A stretch of 64,000 nucleotides of DNA from Azolla caroliniana (Eukaryota > Polypodiophyta). The stretch covers positions 56,085 through 120,084 of the forward strand of contig JBHGNT010000073.1 of NCBI GenBank assembly GCA_043228905.1, read 5' to 3'. Positions 34,841-46,628 of this stretch are shown piece by piece (position 1 is the first letter of the stretch; each line of letters begins with the position of its first letter). The notes under the pieces are model-generated. The model was not told the DNA's origin, made no database searches, and saw only the letters and a list, made by a program, of their open reading frames with translations. The position numbers were made by a program, and so were the translations under genes.

Positions 34841-35766
34841 AGCGGGTAGCGGGAATCGAACCCGCATCATTAGCTTGGAAGGCTAAGGGTTATAGTCGAT
34901 GCCAATTTCTTTTTATGACACCTCTAATTCAGAACCGAACGTGAAAATCTCTATTCATTCGGCTCCTTTATGGAAAATTAAGGTAGATGTCAAAGCATAT
35001 GGCATGCTTTTTTCTACCAACTGGCAGGGGTTCCTCACCTCGTCTCATAAGGAAAGTGGAGATAACGAAAGCCTGTTACTTTTTGGAATCCCCCCCACTT
35101 AAAAAATTCTCTTATTCAATGAACCTCTTTTTTTATAAGGTTATTGCGAATAAAAGTATCCATAGTATCTATGTCAGTTTAATCTTTTTTCAAGAGTACA
35201 AACTTCTTAGATGATCCCGCTGGTAAGATTATTACCTTTTATGAGTCCCAACTAAGATACACTTATGGAACATGGTTTTTTTTCTTCCAGTTACTTCGTT
35301 CTTTTTTTATGAAAAGCAGAAATCTTTAGGGCAATGTTTTTTACCGAGTCATGGAAGCAATCGCTTCTTCAATGGAAAAAGCCAGAAAATCTTGATAAAC
35401 CAAGATTATTCTTTCTGGGACTGTCAAGCTCGGAGTTTTTTTTTCCAAGGTTCAGTGACGATGAAACAAACATTTTTAGCGTCTACCCATAGATGTTTAC
35501 CCATCTTCTTTAAGAAAAACTTTGGACTTCCGGGTATTTTAATATAAAAGTTCCGCTTCGTTATTCGTCGACCTTGCTACGCAAGCAGAAATAACGGGAA
35601 TAACCTAATTTTGTACCCATAATATTTTGTTTTAGAGAAGTTTACTTGTTCTTCATAGAAAAAAAGCTTCTTGAGCCAATTCAGCAAAAAAACCGGTTTG
35701 AAGGATCCTTTGACTAGTCGGCCCAAAGTAGGACGAATCACACTTTTACCACTAAACCATACCCGC
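34841..35766 (-). tRNA. trnG-UCC: tRNA-Gly (UCC), split by a group II intron
   Basis: Exon 1 is 35744-35766 (GCGGGTATGG, 23 nt, the standard size) and exon 2 is 34841-34889, with anticodon TCC in CTTCCAA. The intron of about 854 nt begins GTGTG. The precise 3' splice site is uncertain by one or two bases. Forward ORFs inside (34899-35547) lie in the antisense of the intron and are not genes. Confidence 0.92.
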
Positions 35767-35822
35767 CACAATCTAATTGTATTACACAGACGGGTCCTCT
35801 GTCTAATTCTAATTATGCTCGA

Positions 35823-35852
35823 GGGACCCCCGATCACTCTCTGAGGGGTCCC
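35823..35852. repeat. GGGACCCC/GGGGTCCC hairpin
   Basis: Two 8-bp perfectly complementary GC-rich arms at 35823-35830 and 35845-35852, between trnG-UCC and psb30. It may mark an RNA end. Confidence 0.5.
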
Positions 35853-35909
35853 CCACGGACTATGCTGCTCAGCCCCGAGTGAGAAGTCCTTTCATTTGCC
35901 GGAATTAAT

Positions 35910-36011
35910 TCATAAATTACCCTTCCGGGCGGCTGACAAAGCAATTACTAGTGGTCCCGATGCAACTACTAACGCCAGAACAGCAAGTTGTGCTATTACT
36001 TCTAGATTCAT
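35910..36011 (-). CDS. psb30: Photosystem II protein Psb30 (Ycf12)
   Basis: A 33-aa single-helix PSII subunit. Reverse-strand translation from ATG 36011 gives [20 protein letters not shown], then [13 protein letters not shown]. Length and residues match the family. Ser in VVASGP and ALSAA is as in or near other ferns; some sites may be edited. Seed plants other than gymnosperms lack it. Confidence 0.95.
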   Translation of the reverse strand: MNLEVIAQLAVLALVVASGPLVIALSAARKGNL

Positions 36012-36236
36012 ATCTTCTACCTCTAAAACTTCTTTTTAAATAAGAAAGATTCTTCCTTTTTTTAATCCAGTATTGGTGGAGTGGAATGCTCCGGGTACAC
36101 CCACGGGTAGTTGGCTCGATGTAGCCATCGTGAACTAGGACTGATACAATGAATCAAGGCTCAACCCTAGGTGAATGAAACATTTTCTTGTTCATTGACT
36201 TATAACGAAAGGAATGGGAGATAAAAAACAAAGGTA

Positions 36237-36335
36237 ATGACATCAATTTCCGACATTCAAATAATTTTGGCACTTGTTAGTGCCTTTGCAACAAGCATTT
36301 TAGCTGCAAGGTTAGCTGTTGCACTGTATCGTTGA
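36237..36335 (+). CDS. psaM: Photosystem I subunit XII
   Basis: A 32-aa single-helix PSI subunit (MTSISDIQIILALVSAFATS, ending RLAVALYR). ATG 36237, TGA 36333. It is divergent from psb30 and upstream of trnS-GCU. The gene is absent from angiosperms and retained in ferns, which fits the taxon. Confidence 0.92.
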   Translation: MTSISDIQIILALVSAFATSILAARLAVALYR

Positions 36336-36398
36336 TTGATCCAGTTTTTTTGTAGGCGACTCACTTAATCAGTCCCACCCAGACTGTGATAAGTTCCT

Positions 36399-36413
36399 GG
36401 GGGGGGGGGGGGG
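36399..36413. repeat. Run of 15 G
   Basis: A mononucleotide G tract, rare in plastid DNA and prone to length error in sequencing. Confidence 0.9.
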
Positions 36414-36570
36414 CCAACGAGGAACCCCCACCCAATCTAGTATTCCTTTTGGACCTGATTACCAAAGCATAGGTTTTTTGATTTCGTCGATGGAGCTTTG
36501 TTTAAACTACTATTCAAAATATAGACTTCTATCCCAACTTCATGTTAAAGTCCAAAAGATCCTTTTGCTT

Positions 36571-36658
36571 GGAGAGATGGCCGAGAGGTCTAACGCGTCG
36601 GATTGCTAATCCGTTGTACAGTTCATATGTACCGAGGGTTCGAATCCCTCTCTCTCCT
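36571..36658 (+). tRNA. trnS-GCU: tRNA-Ser (GCU)
   Basis: An 88-nt class II tRNA. Acceptor GGAGAGA pairs with TCTCTCC, anticodon GCT lies in TTGCTAA, and a long variable arm is present. Confidence 0.96.
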
Positions 36659-36718
36659 TCAATATTTGATAAAATCATTAACCTATCGATGGAGCAACTA
36701 AAAAAAAAAGAAAGAGAT

Positions 36719-37368
<650 letters not shown>

Positions 37369-37545
37369 TTAGCGGAAACTAACAGCAGCCTGCCACACGA
37401 AAGCTAAGAGTAGAAAGAATACTGGTATAACTGGCATTACATCGACGATTGGATCGAAGATGGCATAGGCTTCGGGTAATTTGGCATAAAAAGTATCAGT
37501 GATGTGAGGAAGATTCTCCAGACAGATGTTACACAAAACCATCAT
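37369..37545 (-). CDS. psbK: Photosystem II protein K
   Basis: PsbK is a small PSII subunit bound near CP43. Reverse-strand translation from ATG 37545 (or the next codon, also ATG) gives a precursor of 58 aa. The mature part [20 protein letters not shown], ending [10 protein letters not shown], is well conserved. The N-terminal presequence is variable, as usual. Confidence 0.94.
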   Translation of the reverse strand: MMVLCNICLENLPHITDTFYAKLPEAYAIFDPIVDVMPVIPVFFLLLAFVWQAAVSFR

Positions 37546-37849
37546 TTCTATTCTCCAATAACGACTAGTTTTCTTCTAAGACAGTGACGCTTGTCGATCA
37601 ACTTACCCATCAGTTCTATACTATTATATATTCTTCCATTCGAACTGGTGAAAAGAAATCTATTTCTTTTTTTCACCAAACAAAAGAGAGGATAATTCTT
37701 TTCTTTGGGATTTTCATCTGTCGAATCAACAAAAATTTGAAATAGTTTTTTTTTCCGTCTCTGCTGTCTCCGCATAAACAACCAACGAAGGAGAAAGAAA
37801 GGTTGACAGAAGAATCAAAGTATGGGATAGTCATTGTACTGATCATCCG
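37546..37849. other. psbK-trnQ spacer
   Basis: No gene is seen; it holds the psbK leader on the reverse strand. Confidence 0.6.
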
Positions 37850-37921
37850 TGGGGCGTGGCCAAGTGGTAAGGCAGCGGGTTTTGATCCCGTCATTCGGAG
37901 GTTCGAATCCTTCCGTCCCAG
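37850..37921 (+). tRNA. trnQ-UUG: tRNA-Gln (UUG)
   Basis: A 72-nt cloverleaf with acceptor TGGGGCG, anticodon TTG in TTTTGAT, and T-arm AGGTTCGAATCCT. Confidence 0.95.
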
Positions 37922-38098
37922 ATCCCGCTCGATGGCGAAACCTTGTTGCGTTTTCTCACACAAAAGAGTCACAAAATCGTTTATCTGATACTCATCCTTT
38001 TATTCCTCTCGGTGGATCCTACAGTTTATATTATGATGATATGTTGCATATAGCAATAGATCCCTTGATGATGCGGAATAAAAAAAAAAAATCAATTT

Positions 38099-39615
38099 AT
38101 GAAATTAGCTTATTGGATGTATGCTGGACCTGCCCACATCGGTACCCTACGAGTGGCCAGTTCCTTCAAGAACGTACATGCTATAATGCATGCCCCTTTG
38201 GGAGATGACCATTTTAATGTTATGCGTTCCATGTTGGAAAGGGAAAGAGATTTTACCCCAGTAACAGCTAGTGTGGTGGATCGACATGTTTTGGCACGCG
38301 GATCCCAGGAGAAAGTTATAAATAATATAACCCGAAAGGATGAGGAATAACGCCCCGATTCAATTGTTTTGACACCTACATGCACCTCTAGTACTTTACA
38401 GGAGGACTTGCAGAATTTTGCAGATCGAGCCTCCCTTTCTTCCGAGTCTGATGTAATTCCCGCGGATGTCAATCACTATTGAGTCAATGAACTCCAAGCA
38501 GCAGATAGAACCTCGGAACAGATAGTTCGATATTATTTGGATAGGGCTTGTAAACAAGGCACACTAGATCGATCCGTAACAAATAAACCTTCGGCTAATA
38601 TTATTGGAATTTTTACATCGGGTTTTCACAATCAGCATGATTGTCGTGAATTGAAACGTTCATTCCGAGATTTGGGAATTCTCGTCAATCAAATAATTCC
38701 AGAAGGGGGATCTCTAAACTTTTTAAAGGATCTACCGAGGGCTTGGTTCAATGTAGTTCCCTACCGCGAGGTTGGTTTAATGACAGCTTTTTTTCTGGAA
38801 AGAGAATACGGGATGCCTTTTGTGTCCGTAACTCCCATGGGCATTTTAGATACAGCCGAATTCATTAGACAGATGGAGAAACTCGTGAATGCGTGGGCTT
38901 CCGTCTTACCAGAAAAAAAAGCCAAATATCTCTCATATATTAAAGATCAAACAAATTTTGTTTCTCAAGCAGCTTGGTTTTCTAAGTCTATCGATTGCCA
39001 AAACTTGGCTGGAAAAGAGGTTGTAGTATTCGGTGATGCTACTCACGCCGCTTCGATTACTAAAATACTCGTTAGAGAAATGGGAATTCGTGTTAGGTGT
39101 TCAGGTACGTATTGCAAGCACGACATGGAGTGGTTTAATGAGCAGGTTCAGGGCTTATGTGACGAGGTATTAATTACAGAGGACCACACTGAGGTTGGAG
39201 ATACAATAGCTCGTATGGAACCCTCCGCCATATTTGGAACCCAAATGGAACGCCACATCGGTAAACGTATTGATATTCCGTGTGGGGTCATTTCCTCGCC
39301 GGTCCATATTCAGAATTTTCCCCTGGGATATCGACCCTTTCTAGGTTATGAAGGAACCAATCAAATAGCTGATCTAGTCTATAACTCGTTTAATCTGGGC
39401 ATGGAAGATCATTTGTTAGATGTTAAAGCACCAAGTCGTTATCCACAGATAGAGATCTCAACTGGACTCCCGAAGCCGAATTAGAGTTAAACAGGATCCC
39501 CGGTTTTGTAAGGGGTAAAATCAAGAGAAATACTGAAATCTCTGCGGAACAAAAAGGCATTGCAGAAATAACAGTCGATGTTATGTATGCAGCCAAAGAA
39601 AAACTAAATTCTTGA
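38099..39615 (+). CDS. chlB: Light-independent protochlorophyllide reductase subunit B, frameshifted in this sequence
   Basis: ChlB is the catalytic NB-protein subunit of dark-operative protochlorophyllide reductase, a nitrogenase-like enzyme of chlorophyll synthesis lost from angiosperm plastids. ATG 38099 starts [20 protein letters not shown]. In-frame TAA 38348 and TGA 38480 ([14 protein letters not shown], Arg in homologues) need U-to-C editing. Codons up to GMEDHLLDV (39424) are in one frame. From [12 protein letters not shown] (39430) to the TGA at 39613-39615 the frame changes. The segment FGGHDTKEVI between them is missing: 5 nt stand where 30 are expected, a net loss of 25 nt. Adding ten codons gives 513 aa, the usual ChlB length. 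Editing cannot fix this, so it is either a sequence error or a lost C-terminus. Confidence 0.94.
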
Positions 39616-39766
39616 TTCGATCATTTTGTTTATTACTAGGAATAAAAAAAACTCAGATAATTTAAATTTGTTTCACAAAGGGATTAGGCAGATAGCGTAG
39701 TCTACTTGGGACCGTCATGTCAGCAAGTATCTAATAATAAGGGAATTCCTGTATTTGTGATATATC

Positions 39767-40797
39767 ATGATAAAAATTCGCTTGAAGCGACACGGTAGAA
39801 AGCAACGTGTGGCTCGAATATCTAGATCGTTTTTGCTAAGCTAAAATAGTCAGCCGCCATCCTTGCTTGTACCTGAAGGGCGAGATGCTCTTGCTTCAAC
39901 ATTAGTAAAAAAGTCCTTATCTAATGAAGCTTGAAGAATTCTACTACACCTATCTTAAATTATTTACTTGTTTTTGAAGAGTAATAGTGTCTATGGTTAT
40001 ACTCAGAGTTGCTAAACTTCATGATTTTTGAGAAGTTGTTACTACCAGGTAATAATTCTAAACCGAAATTCATTCAGATTGATTTGATTCTATTCGGGCA
40101 AAGTCGTTTGCTTGTTGAATTCGGAGCGAATCTGCACTCGAAACGTCTTTGATGTTTTCAGGTACCTAATTGTTTAGTTGCCTCGACATAATTCATTAAA
40201 GTAGGTCTTTCGGGATGGGTCTTGTTGCTACTAATCCTGTATACAAAAAACCTTGAAGTCAGCTCGAACCTAAGGATTCTTTAATTCGATCTACGAACGA
40301 GACGATGCTTGATACGTCACTGAGTTCGTTAACGGAGGGAGTGGGGGAGGGTTTCTGTCATTCCCGTTCGCTATCTCAACATCAGTCGATTATTAGTAAG
40401 AAGATGACTCAGGAGGTGGAAAATTTTATGTATTGCACGTATATGAGTTAAGAGTAGTCCATCCGTTATTCGATGGAATTTAAAAAACGAAGTATAGTTC
40501 TTTAGCTATTTCTTCATAATTGCGGTTTAAGCCGTACGAGATGAAAATTTCACATGCGGTTTGGCGGGGGGGTCCCTAAAAAAAGAAAAAAACCTATCCC
40601 AATAAATAACTTATCGAATAATAGCTATTGATACTCGGTCCCGCCGGGAAGGAAAGGCCATCCAGGAGGTTGGATTTCATGATCCCAGAAAAGGACAAAC
40701 CCAGTTAAACGTTCCTGCAATTACATCTTTGCTGGAGGTAGGGGCCCAAACAACAGAAACTGTTCGTGATCTATCGAAACGGGCAAAAGTCTTTTGA
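39767..40797 (+). CDS. rps16: Ribosomal protein S16 (2 exons, group II intron)
   Basis: Small-subunit protein S16, 77 aa. Exon 1 is 39767-39806 (40 nt, the usual size; [13 protein letters not shown]). Exon 2 is 40604-40797 ([35 protein letters not shown]). The intron begins GTGTG and ends CCAAT, with a domain V hairpin at about 40530-40562. The 3' splice site was chosen because it gives the family spacing. No in-frame stop is present. rps16 upstream of matK is the ancestral position beside trnK, which is missing here. Confidence 0.9.
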
Positions 40798-40851
40798 TTT
40801 AAATTGCTAAAAAAAAAAAAGATTTAAGAAAAAAATGTTTGGGAGAATATA

Positions 40852-41046
40852 ATGAGTCCAGCCTATATTTCTTTTCAGATGTTTCTGTATCATCCTTTCC
40901 TACTACTTTCACTTTACCTATACGCCGTTTTTATTATCCCTCCACAAAGTAGTAGTATCTCTAGAAAAATATTGTGGTCTTTACTCAAATCTGGAATCGA
41001 TGGCGTGATGGACCTATTCGAGAAGCAACGAAAAAAAAAAGAATAA
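40852..41046 (+). CDS. ycf94: Ycf94-like small membrane protein
   Basis: A 64-codon ORF from ATG 40852 (MSPAYISFQMFLYHPFLLLS). One strongly hydrophobic stretch at about residues 9-31 looks like a membrane helix, followed by a charged tail ending FEKQRKKKE. It lies exactly between rps16 and matK. From established knowledge, a fern ORF named ycf94, with one transmembrane domain, no known function and heavily edited transcripts, occupies this place in ferns and other flagellate plants. The call rests on position, size and topology; I could not align it. If not ycf94 it is a chance ORF. Confidence 0.72.
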   Translation: MSPAYISFQMFLYHPFLLLSLYLYAVFIIPPQSSSISRKILWSLLKSGIDGVMDLFEKQRKKKE

Positions 41047-41516
41047 CTAAAAATTTTTGAAATTGAAGGGTTTTTGGGAAATTAGCTTTATATGCGAAGC
41101 TTGCTTGGGGCTATGGATGGCTGGCTATGGGCCATCCCATCTAACCTTACCCAGGAATTAATGCTTCGAAGGGTTCTTTCGAAATGTTCAATGTAGTGGT
41201 AGTGCTTTTGGAATAGTGTTCGATTATGGACATACATAGGTGCACCAACGAACAGATATAACTCTCTGGTTGATTTGGTGGCTTGTTTCTGGAGCGGTAT
41301 TTCGCCTCTATCCCTTATCCTATCCCCTATACAAACAACAAACTCGATCGGGCCGTTGGGATGCAACAGAGTGTTTGGCGGTAATAGTGAGAAAAAAAAA
41401 AATAGAAAAAAGTCTATGTGTATCAATTTATAACGCAAAGTGTAGAAGGAGATTTGCTAGTATATTGATTCTTTTTTTATTCCGTTGTTTTTTTTTTAGT
41501 TTGGGAGACTACCACA
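41047..41516. other. Spacer upstream of matK, probable relic of the trnK intron
   Basis: No gene is recognised, and no trnK-UUU 5' exon can be found. In most land plants matK sits inside the trnK intron, so this stretch is inferred to descend from the 5' intron half. A reverse 116-codon ORF (41088-41438) is not recognised. Confidence 0.5.
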
Positions 41517-43025
41517 ATGAAGAGCAGTCATGGATCTTTTTCTTATTCTAGGGACTTTATGATGAGTCAGTGGATCAATTTCAACAAAGAATGTTTTTTG
41601 TATTCATTTTCCTTCAAAGAGGATTGTTATTTGGTTGCTTGCAAATACGCTTCGTGTGCACCAAAGATTGATATAGTACTTCAAGCATGTAGTATTATAT
41701 CATCGAAACGTATGATTGATAGAATGCGTCATCAGAATTATTACGAGATTGTTTATTCAGAATCTGATTGAAATCAATCTGGTAGTTGGGGCTTCGGGCC
41801 ATACTTCTATGTCCTATCAGAAATGATATGCTTTGTTTTAGAGATTTCTTTATCGTCTTGGATAACGCCGCCGACTATGAAGAAGCTTATTGTTGATTGG
41901 AAAACTTCCCGATCCATTCATTCAATATTTCTATTTCTAGAAGATAGATTGCCAAAATCCAACAATATTCTAGGTATCAGAATACCACAAAATGTTCATT
42001 CAGAAAGTTTGATTCGATTGTTTCGGAGAAGTATACAGGATGCTCCATTTCTACATATTTTGAGATTGGCTTTACATAAATATAAAAAAATATCTGTTAA
42101 CTCTGTTTATATTTCAAGAAACAAGGGAATAAAAAATATAGCCAGTGTACCTTGGAATTTCTACATCTCCGAGATTGATTCAACAATATTGTTCCTAAAA
42201 AACCAGGTACATGGACCAACAGTGGTATCAACGCAGAGTACTGATTGGAATAGCATTACTCGGAAGGGGGGGCGATTTAGTTGGTATGAATACCGATCGT
42301 ATGGGGCAAACATGCGTTTTTGCCTGAGTCGATTTTTTTTTCATTATGGAAGGTATAGAAATCATAGTATCTTGGCTATTGGGGGGACTAAATACTTTGC
42401 AAGAAAATGGATCTATTTTATTTCGACACTCCTGGAATCTTATTCTGATTCTTGTGTCAAATACAATCGAGTGTTTTTTGAAAGGCTATCCAAAGATTCC
42501 TTTTTTTTCTTGGGTTATAACCTGGGTTTTCGGTCAATAGTAAGGAGAGTTCGCGTCAGCAATGCAGGAGGAGAACCCTACTTCAGCCTTTTTGTGACCA
42601 ATCAAGTTTTTACGGAACTCCCGATTACGCTTATGGTTAAGCTTATGGCAAGAAAGAGTTCCTGCGACAGTGCCGGACATCCGATTAGTAAATCGGCTTG
42701 GGTTACGCTTCCAGATCACGATATTTTGAATAGATTTGGACACATTTGGAGGATCCTCTCTGTTTTTTATGGTGGTTCTACAAATCGAGATGGATCGCGT
42801 AGATCGAGATATATTTTGCGATTATCATGCGATAAAACTTTGGCCTGTAAGCATAAAAGTACAACCCGTTCGTTGCAACGCAGATTTGATTCGGAAACTT
42901 TTTTAGATAATAGTGTTAAGTATAATGAGATGACGTCTAATCTATCAAATGATCCAAGATCTTGGTATATGAACGTCATTCGACCCGCCGTATCGACGCT
43001 AGCAATATGGGAAATACAAAAATAG
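41517..43025 (+). CDS. matK: Maturase K, one editable stop
   Basis: Plastid group II intron maturase, which helps splice several plastid introns. It has 502 aa in one frame from ATG 41517, with TGA 41769 in-frame (SESDxNQSGSWGFGPYFYVL) needing U-to-C editing to Arg. The N-terminal part has VLQACSIISSKRMIDRMRHQNYY as separate conserved pieces, then the hallmark TSRSIHSIFLFLEDRLPKSN. The C-terminal domain X region is present (KSSCDSAGHPISKSAWVTLP, then DHDILNRFGHIWRILSVFY). The gene is free-standing: no trnK exon flanks it, a known feature of most leptosporangiate ferns. Start choice is moderately certain. Confidence 0.9.
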
Positions 43026-43235
43026 CTCCCCTCTCTATTGATACAATCGGAATTATCTCTCTTCTTAGTATTAGTAGAAAGTTGATCTTGAATCGATTCA
43101 TAAAAAAATCTAATTGTTTTTGTCTTGCAGTTTACATAGACGCAAAAATACCTAGATAATTGATTTGGTTGACCCTTCAATTAATTGCGCATAACACAAT
43201 AATATAAAAATAATTATATTACCTTGATTTTCATT

Positions 43236-45616
43236 ACGAATAAAACTTATTTTTCCCTTTCATTCGTTGATTTGCCAATTCTTCCGGAATCTATATTGAT
43301 TCTCGGCTTAATCATGATTATTGCCACTGATTTATTGGATAAAGGAAGAGACAAAATTTTGCTTTATAGAATCTCATTACTATCTCTGGTAATAAGTATT
43401 ATTCTTCTTTTGTACCAGTGGGAGGTAAAGTCTTTTTCGGTTTTTCCTGAAAGTATTCAAGTTAGCACTTTTAGTAATATATCCAGATTCTTTCTCTTGA
43501 TTCGCTCACTATTATCCATTCCATTATCCGTTGATTATGTGCGATGTACAAAAACTGCTATGGCAGAATTCTCATTATTTGTATCAACTGCAGGTTCGGG
43601 AGGAATGCTTCTGCGTAGTGCCAATGATCTAGTAACAGTTTATGTAGCTTCGGAGTGTTTGGGTCCATCCTCTTATCTTTTATCAGGATACGCCAAAAGA
43701 GATGTCAGATCGAACGAAGCGACTATGAAATTTCTATCGATGGGTGGGGTAAGTCCATCTTTGCTAATGTATGGGTTTTCCTTATCGTACGGACTCTCTG
43801 GCGGAGAGATTCAACTTAATAAAATAGTTGATGGGCTCTTGCTAAACAGTATGCTCGATCCTTTGGCAATCCATATATCCCTTGCGTTAGTCTTGGCGGG
43901 GATGGCTTTTAAGCTCTCGCTCGTTCCATTTCATCAATGGACTCCCGATGTATATGAAGGAGTGTGATTCGCTCTAAAAACAGTTCAGTCTTTATAGGTA
44001 TAATACCAAATAGATTGAACCGTTATTTGCTATATCTAACAGGTATCCGGAAGACATAACAACCTTTCCGAACCTTTATTTGTATTGTTAACTAGCCCTT
44101 GCCGTGCATTTCGTGACAATCTACCGGAATTTCGTTTGTCCGACTGATTTTGTACGAGTAAAACAGGGAAATGTATAGATATAGAGATATTTTTTTCTGA
44201 ATATTTATATATTCATTTAAATTCAATTTTTATATAAACCTATTTATATTTTAAAAGTTCTCTTTTTTAGGGGTAGGTCTAACAAAGTATGATAATTTTT
44301 GTCAATTGCCAGCGTAGTCGCTTCAATAACAAAATATATCTTTTTTGGTTGTTATTTTTTTGTAAAAAAGATTGTTTCATTCCTTCAGAAGCTTTTGACA
44401 GATCAAATCAACCAAAGAAATTACCCCAAGATATAGAAAAAATGCCTGTTAGGAACGAAAAAAATCATAAAAATTATCTACTATGTAGTAATAGTTTCTA
44501 TCAACTTATTTATATTCCATCCATCTTGCGGGAGTGTAGATTCTGTCACAGATAGGTAGGAATAAGGGGGAAAAAAATAGAAAAAAGGAATTACTGGTGG
44601 ATTAAAAAAAATGATCAAGGATTCCTCGAGAAGTTAAAGGGTAAGTTTCTCTGCTGAATGAAAAATATTCGTTCATTCATTAAAGAAAGAAAAAAAGGAC
44701 TTTTTTTTAGACATACGCGAGGAAGGTTCTAGGAACGTTGCTAAAGTCAATTGAAAGTCTTTTAGGAACCAGGAGCCGTGCGAAATTAGAATTTCATGCA
44801 CGGTTCTGAATGAGCGGGAAGATCGAAAATCTTCTTTTCGACTCTGACTCTCCCACACCAGTTGTTGCTTCTTTTTCTGTGACTTCCAAAGTGGCGGCGT
44901 TGGCTTTATCTACACGACTTCTCAGTATAATTTTCTCGCCTTTTTCTAATGAATGGCATATCGGTTTGGGAATACTAGCTACTCTTAGCATGATTTTTGG
45001 AAATTTAATTGCTGTTACTCAAACAAGCATGAAACGTATGCTAGCATACTCTTCTATAAGTCAAATTGGCTATATCTTGATTGGAATAATTGCTGCAGAC
45101 CCTGAAAATGGTTATGCAAGTACGATAACCTATATCCTTATTTATATACTCACTAATCTCGGAACTTTTGCTTGTGTTACTCTATTTAGTTTGCGAACTG
45201 GAACTGATAATATTCGAGATTATACAGCATCATATACGAAGGATCCTGTTCTAACACTCTCTTCGGTTTTCCGTTCACCATCCCTCGGAGGTATTCCTCC
45301 ACTATCTGGTTTTTTTGGTAAACTTTATATTTTCTGGCACGGATGGAAAGCTAGTTTGTACCCATTAGTTTGGGTAGCACTCATCACAAGCGTCATTTCT
45401 ATTTATTATTATTTAAAAGTAATAAAATTGATGTTCATTGGTAGAATTCAGGAAAACAACATGTCTACAATGAATATAAAAAAAGCATCACTTTTGTCAA
45501 TCTGGATATCCAAGAGTTCTGCTGAAACAGTTATGTTTGTTTGTGCATCAGCATCAATCCTATCAGGTATATTTGTAGATCCCATTATCAGTATCACACG
45601 CAATACTTTATTTTAG
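43236..45616 (+). CDS. ndhB: NADH dehydrogenase-like complex subunit 2 (2 exons)
   Basis: NdhB is a membrane antiporter-like subunit of the chloroplast NDH complex in cyclic electron flow around PSI. Exon 1 is 43236-43961 and exon 2 is 44849-45616, giving 497 aa. The proposed start is ACG 43236 ([20 protein letters not shown]), needing C-to-U; a TTG at 43224 is less likely. Exon 1 ends [11 protein letters not shown] before GTGTG. Exon 2 begins [20 protein letters not shown] after an AC intron end. A domain V hairpin is at about 44775-44812. No in-frame stop is present. Many Ser and Pro codons in membrane helices suggest further C-to-U sites. Confidence 0.93.
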
Positions 45617-46628
45617 ACTCTAGCACAAAAAAAAGATTTGTTTGTATGAAAAGCAATCGTCCCAACTAGTCTGCTTCTGCAACGCAACAATGCGACGAAA
45701 CCTTTTATATCTTCTTCGGGAATCGATCCTGATATTCTCCCATTGGCTCGTTTTTGCGTCTTCGCACCCAGAATCGCTCGCTTGCTGGGAGGACGATCAC
45801 TCGCCCATCCCGGAGGAGATATAAGTACTTTTCCGCACGAGCCACGATCGGGGCCCATGCTGCTACATCCTAAGTATCTAGGCGGAAAAAAGGCTTTTTC
45901 TTCATCGGTACTACTATTCCGAAGAAAAGATTTACTCGCGAGAGAGGCGTGGGCTTGCTTGTCAGATCGTGAGAAAATCCTATGCAAGGAGAGAGAATTG
46001 ATTGATAACCCCCTTGGGAATGATTGATTGTAGGCGAGGAGGGAATCAAATCCCATAGAATATTTTCGGGCAGGATAAATGAAGGTCTTGCCGCGGAGAG
46101 GCAACGAGTGAGTGATGGAGAAAGTCCAGGGGCTTTCCCCAAACCCGAAGAGAGCCTTCCAGTCGATTTGGGAAGGAAAAAATGGAATTTCGGTGTCGGT
46201 TCGGCTTTGTTTAACAGGCACGTATGTGTATCCGTAGAATTGAATGAACTATTCGTACTACAAGAAAAGAAAACATGAACGTAAGATGGACTGTCAAATT
46301 CTATGTAGTTAGAGCTTTTTGGACATGAGGACGTGAACGGGTGAAGGACCGAAAATATCATCAACCCCCCTCTGGTGTCTGGTGAGAAACCACCAGATAC
46401 TTGCAATCCTCATTAATTACAATCTTTCTAATAAGTGTTAAAGTTTCATCTAAAAATAGATGAATATAAAGCCCCTATCTCTTCTTTCTATTGTGGTCAA
46501 TCACTGATGAATCGAATCGGGGATCAAGCTCTGCTCAGCTTTCTTCCTTTGGTCCACACCCGAGAAGAAATTAAACGTCGACTCCCACCCAGGATATAAG
46601 GGACATTTCGGGGATGATTGGTTTCTTG
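45617..46628. other. ndhB-trnR spacer with an unidentified long reverse ORF
   Basis: One kilobase that is richer in GC than other spacers. A 202-codon reverse ORF (46221-45613, GTG start) overlaps a 178-codon reverse ORF in another frame (46406-45870) and smaller forward ORFs. None is recognised. A motif GGCGAGGAGGGAATCAAATCCC at 46034-46055 resembles the 3' T-arm and acceptor of trnR-ACG (46630-46651). It may be a tRNA fragment. Confidence 0.5.

Noticed and set aside
34899-35547. Forward ORFs between trnR-UCU and psb30
   Set aside because: They are antisense to the trnG-UCC group II intron and match no protein.
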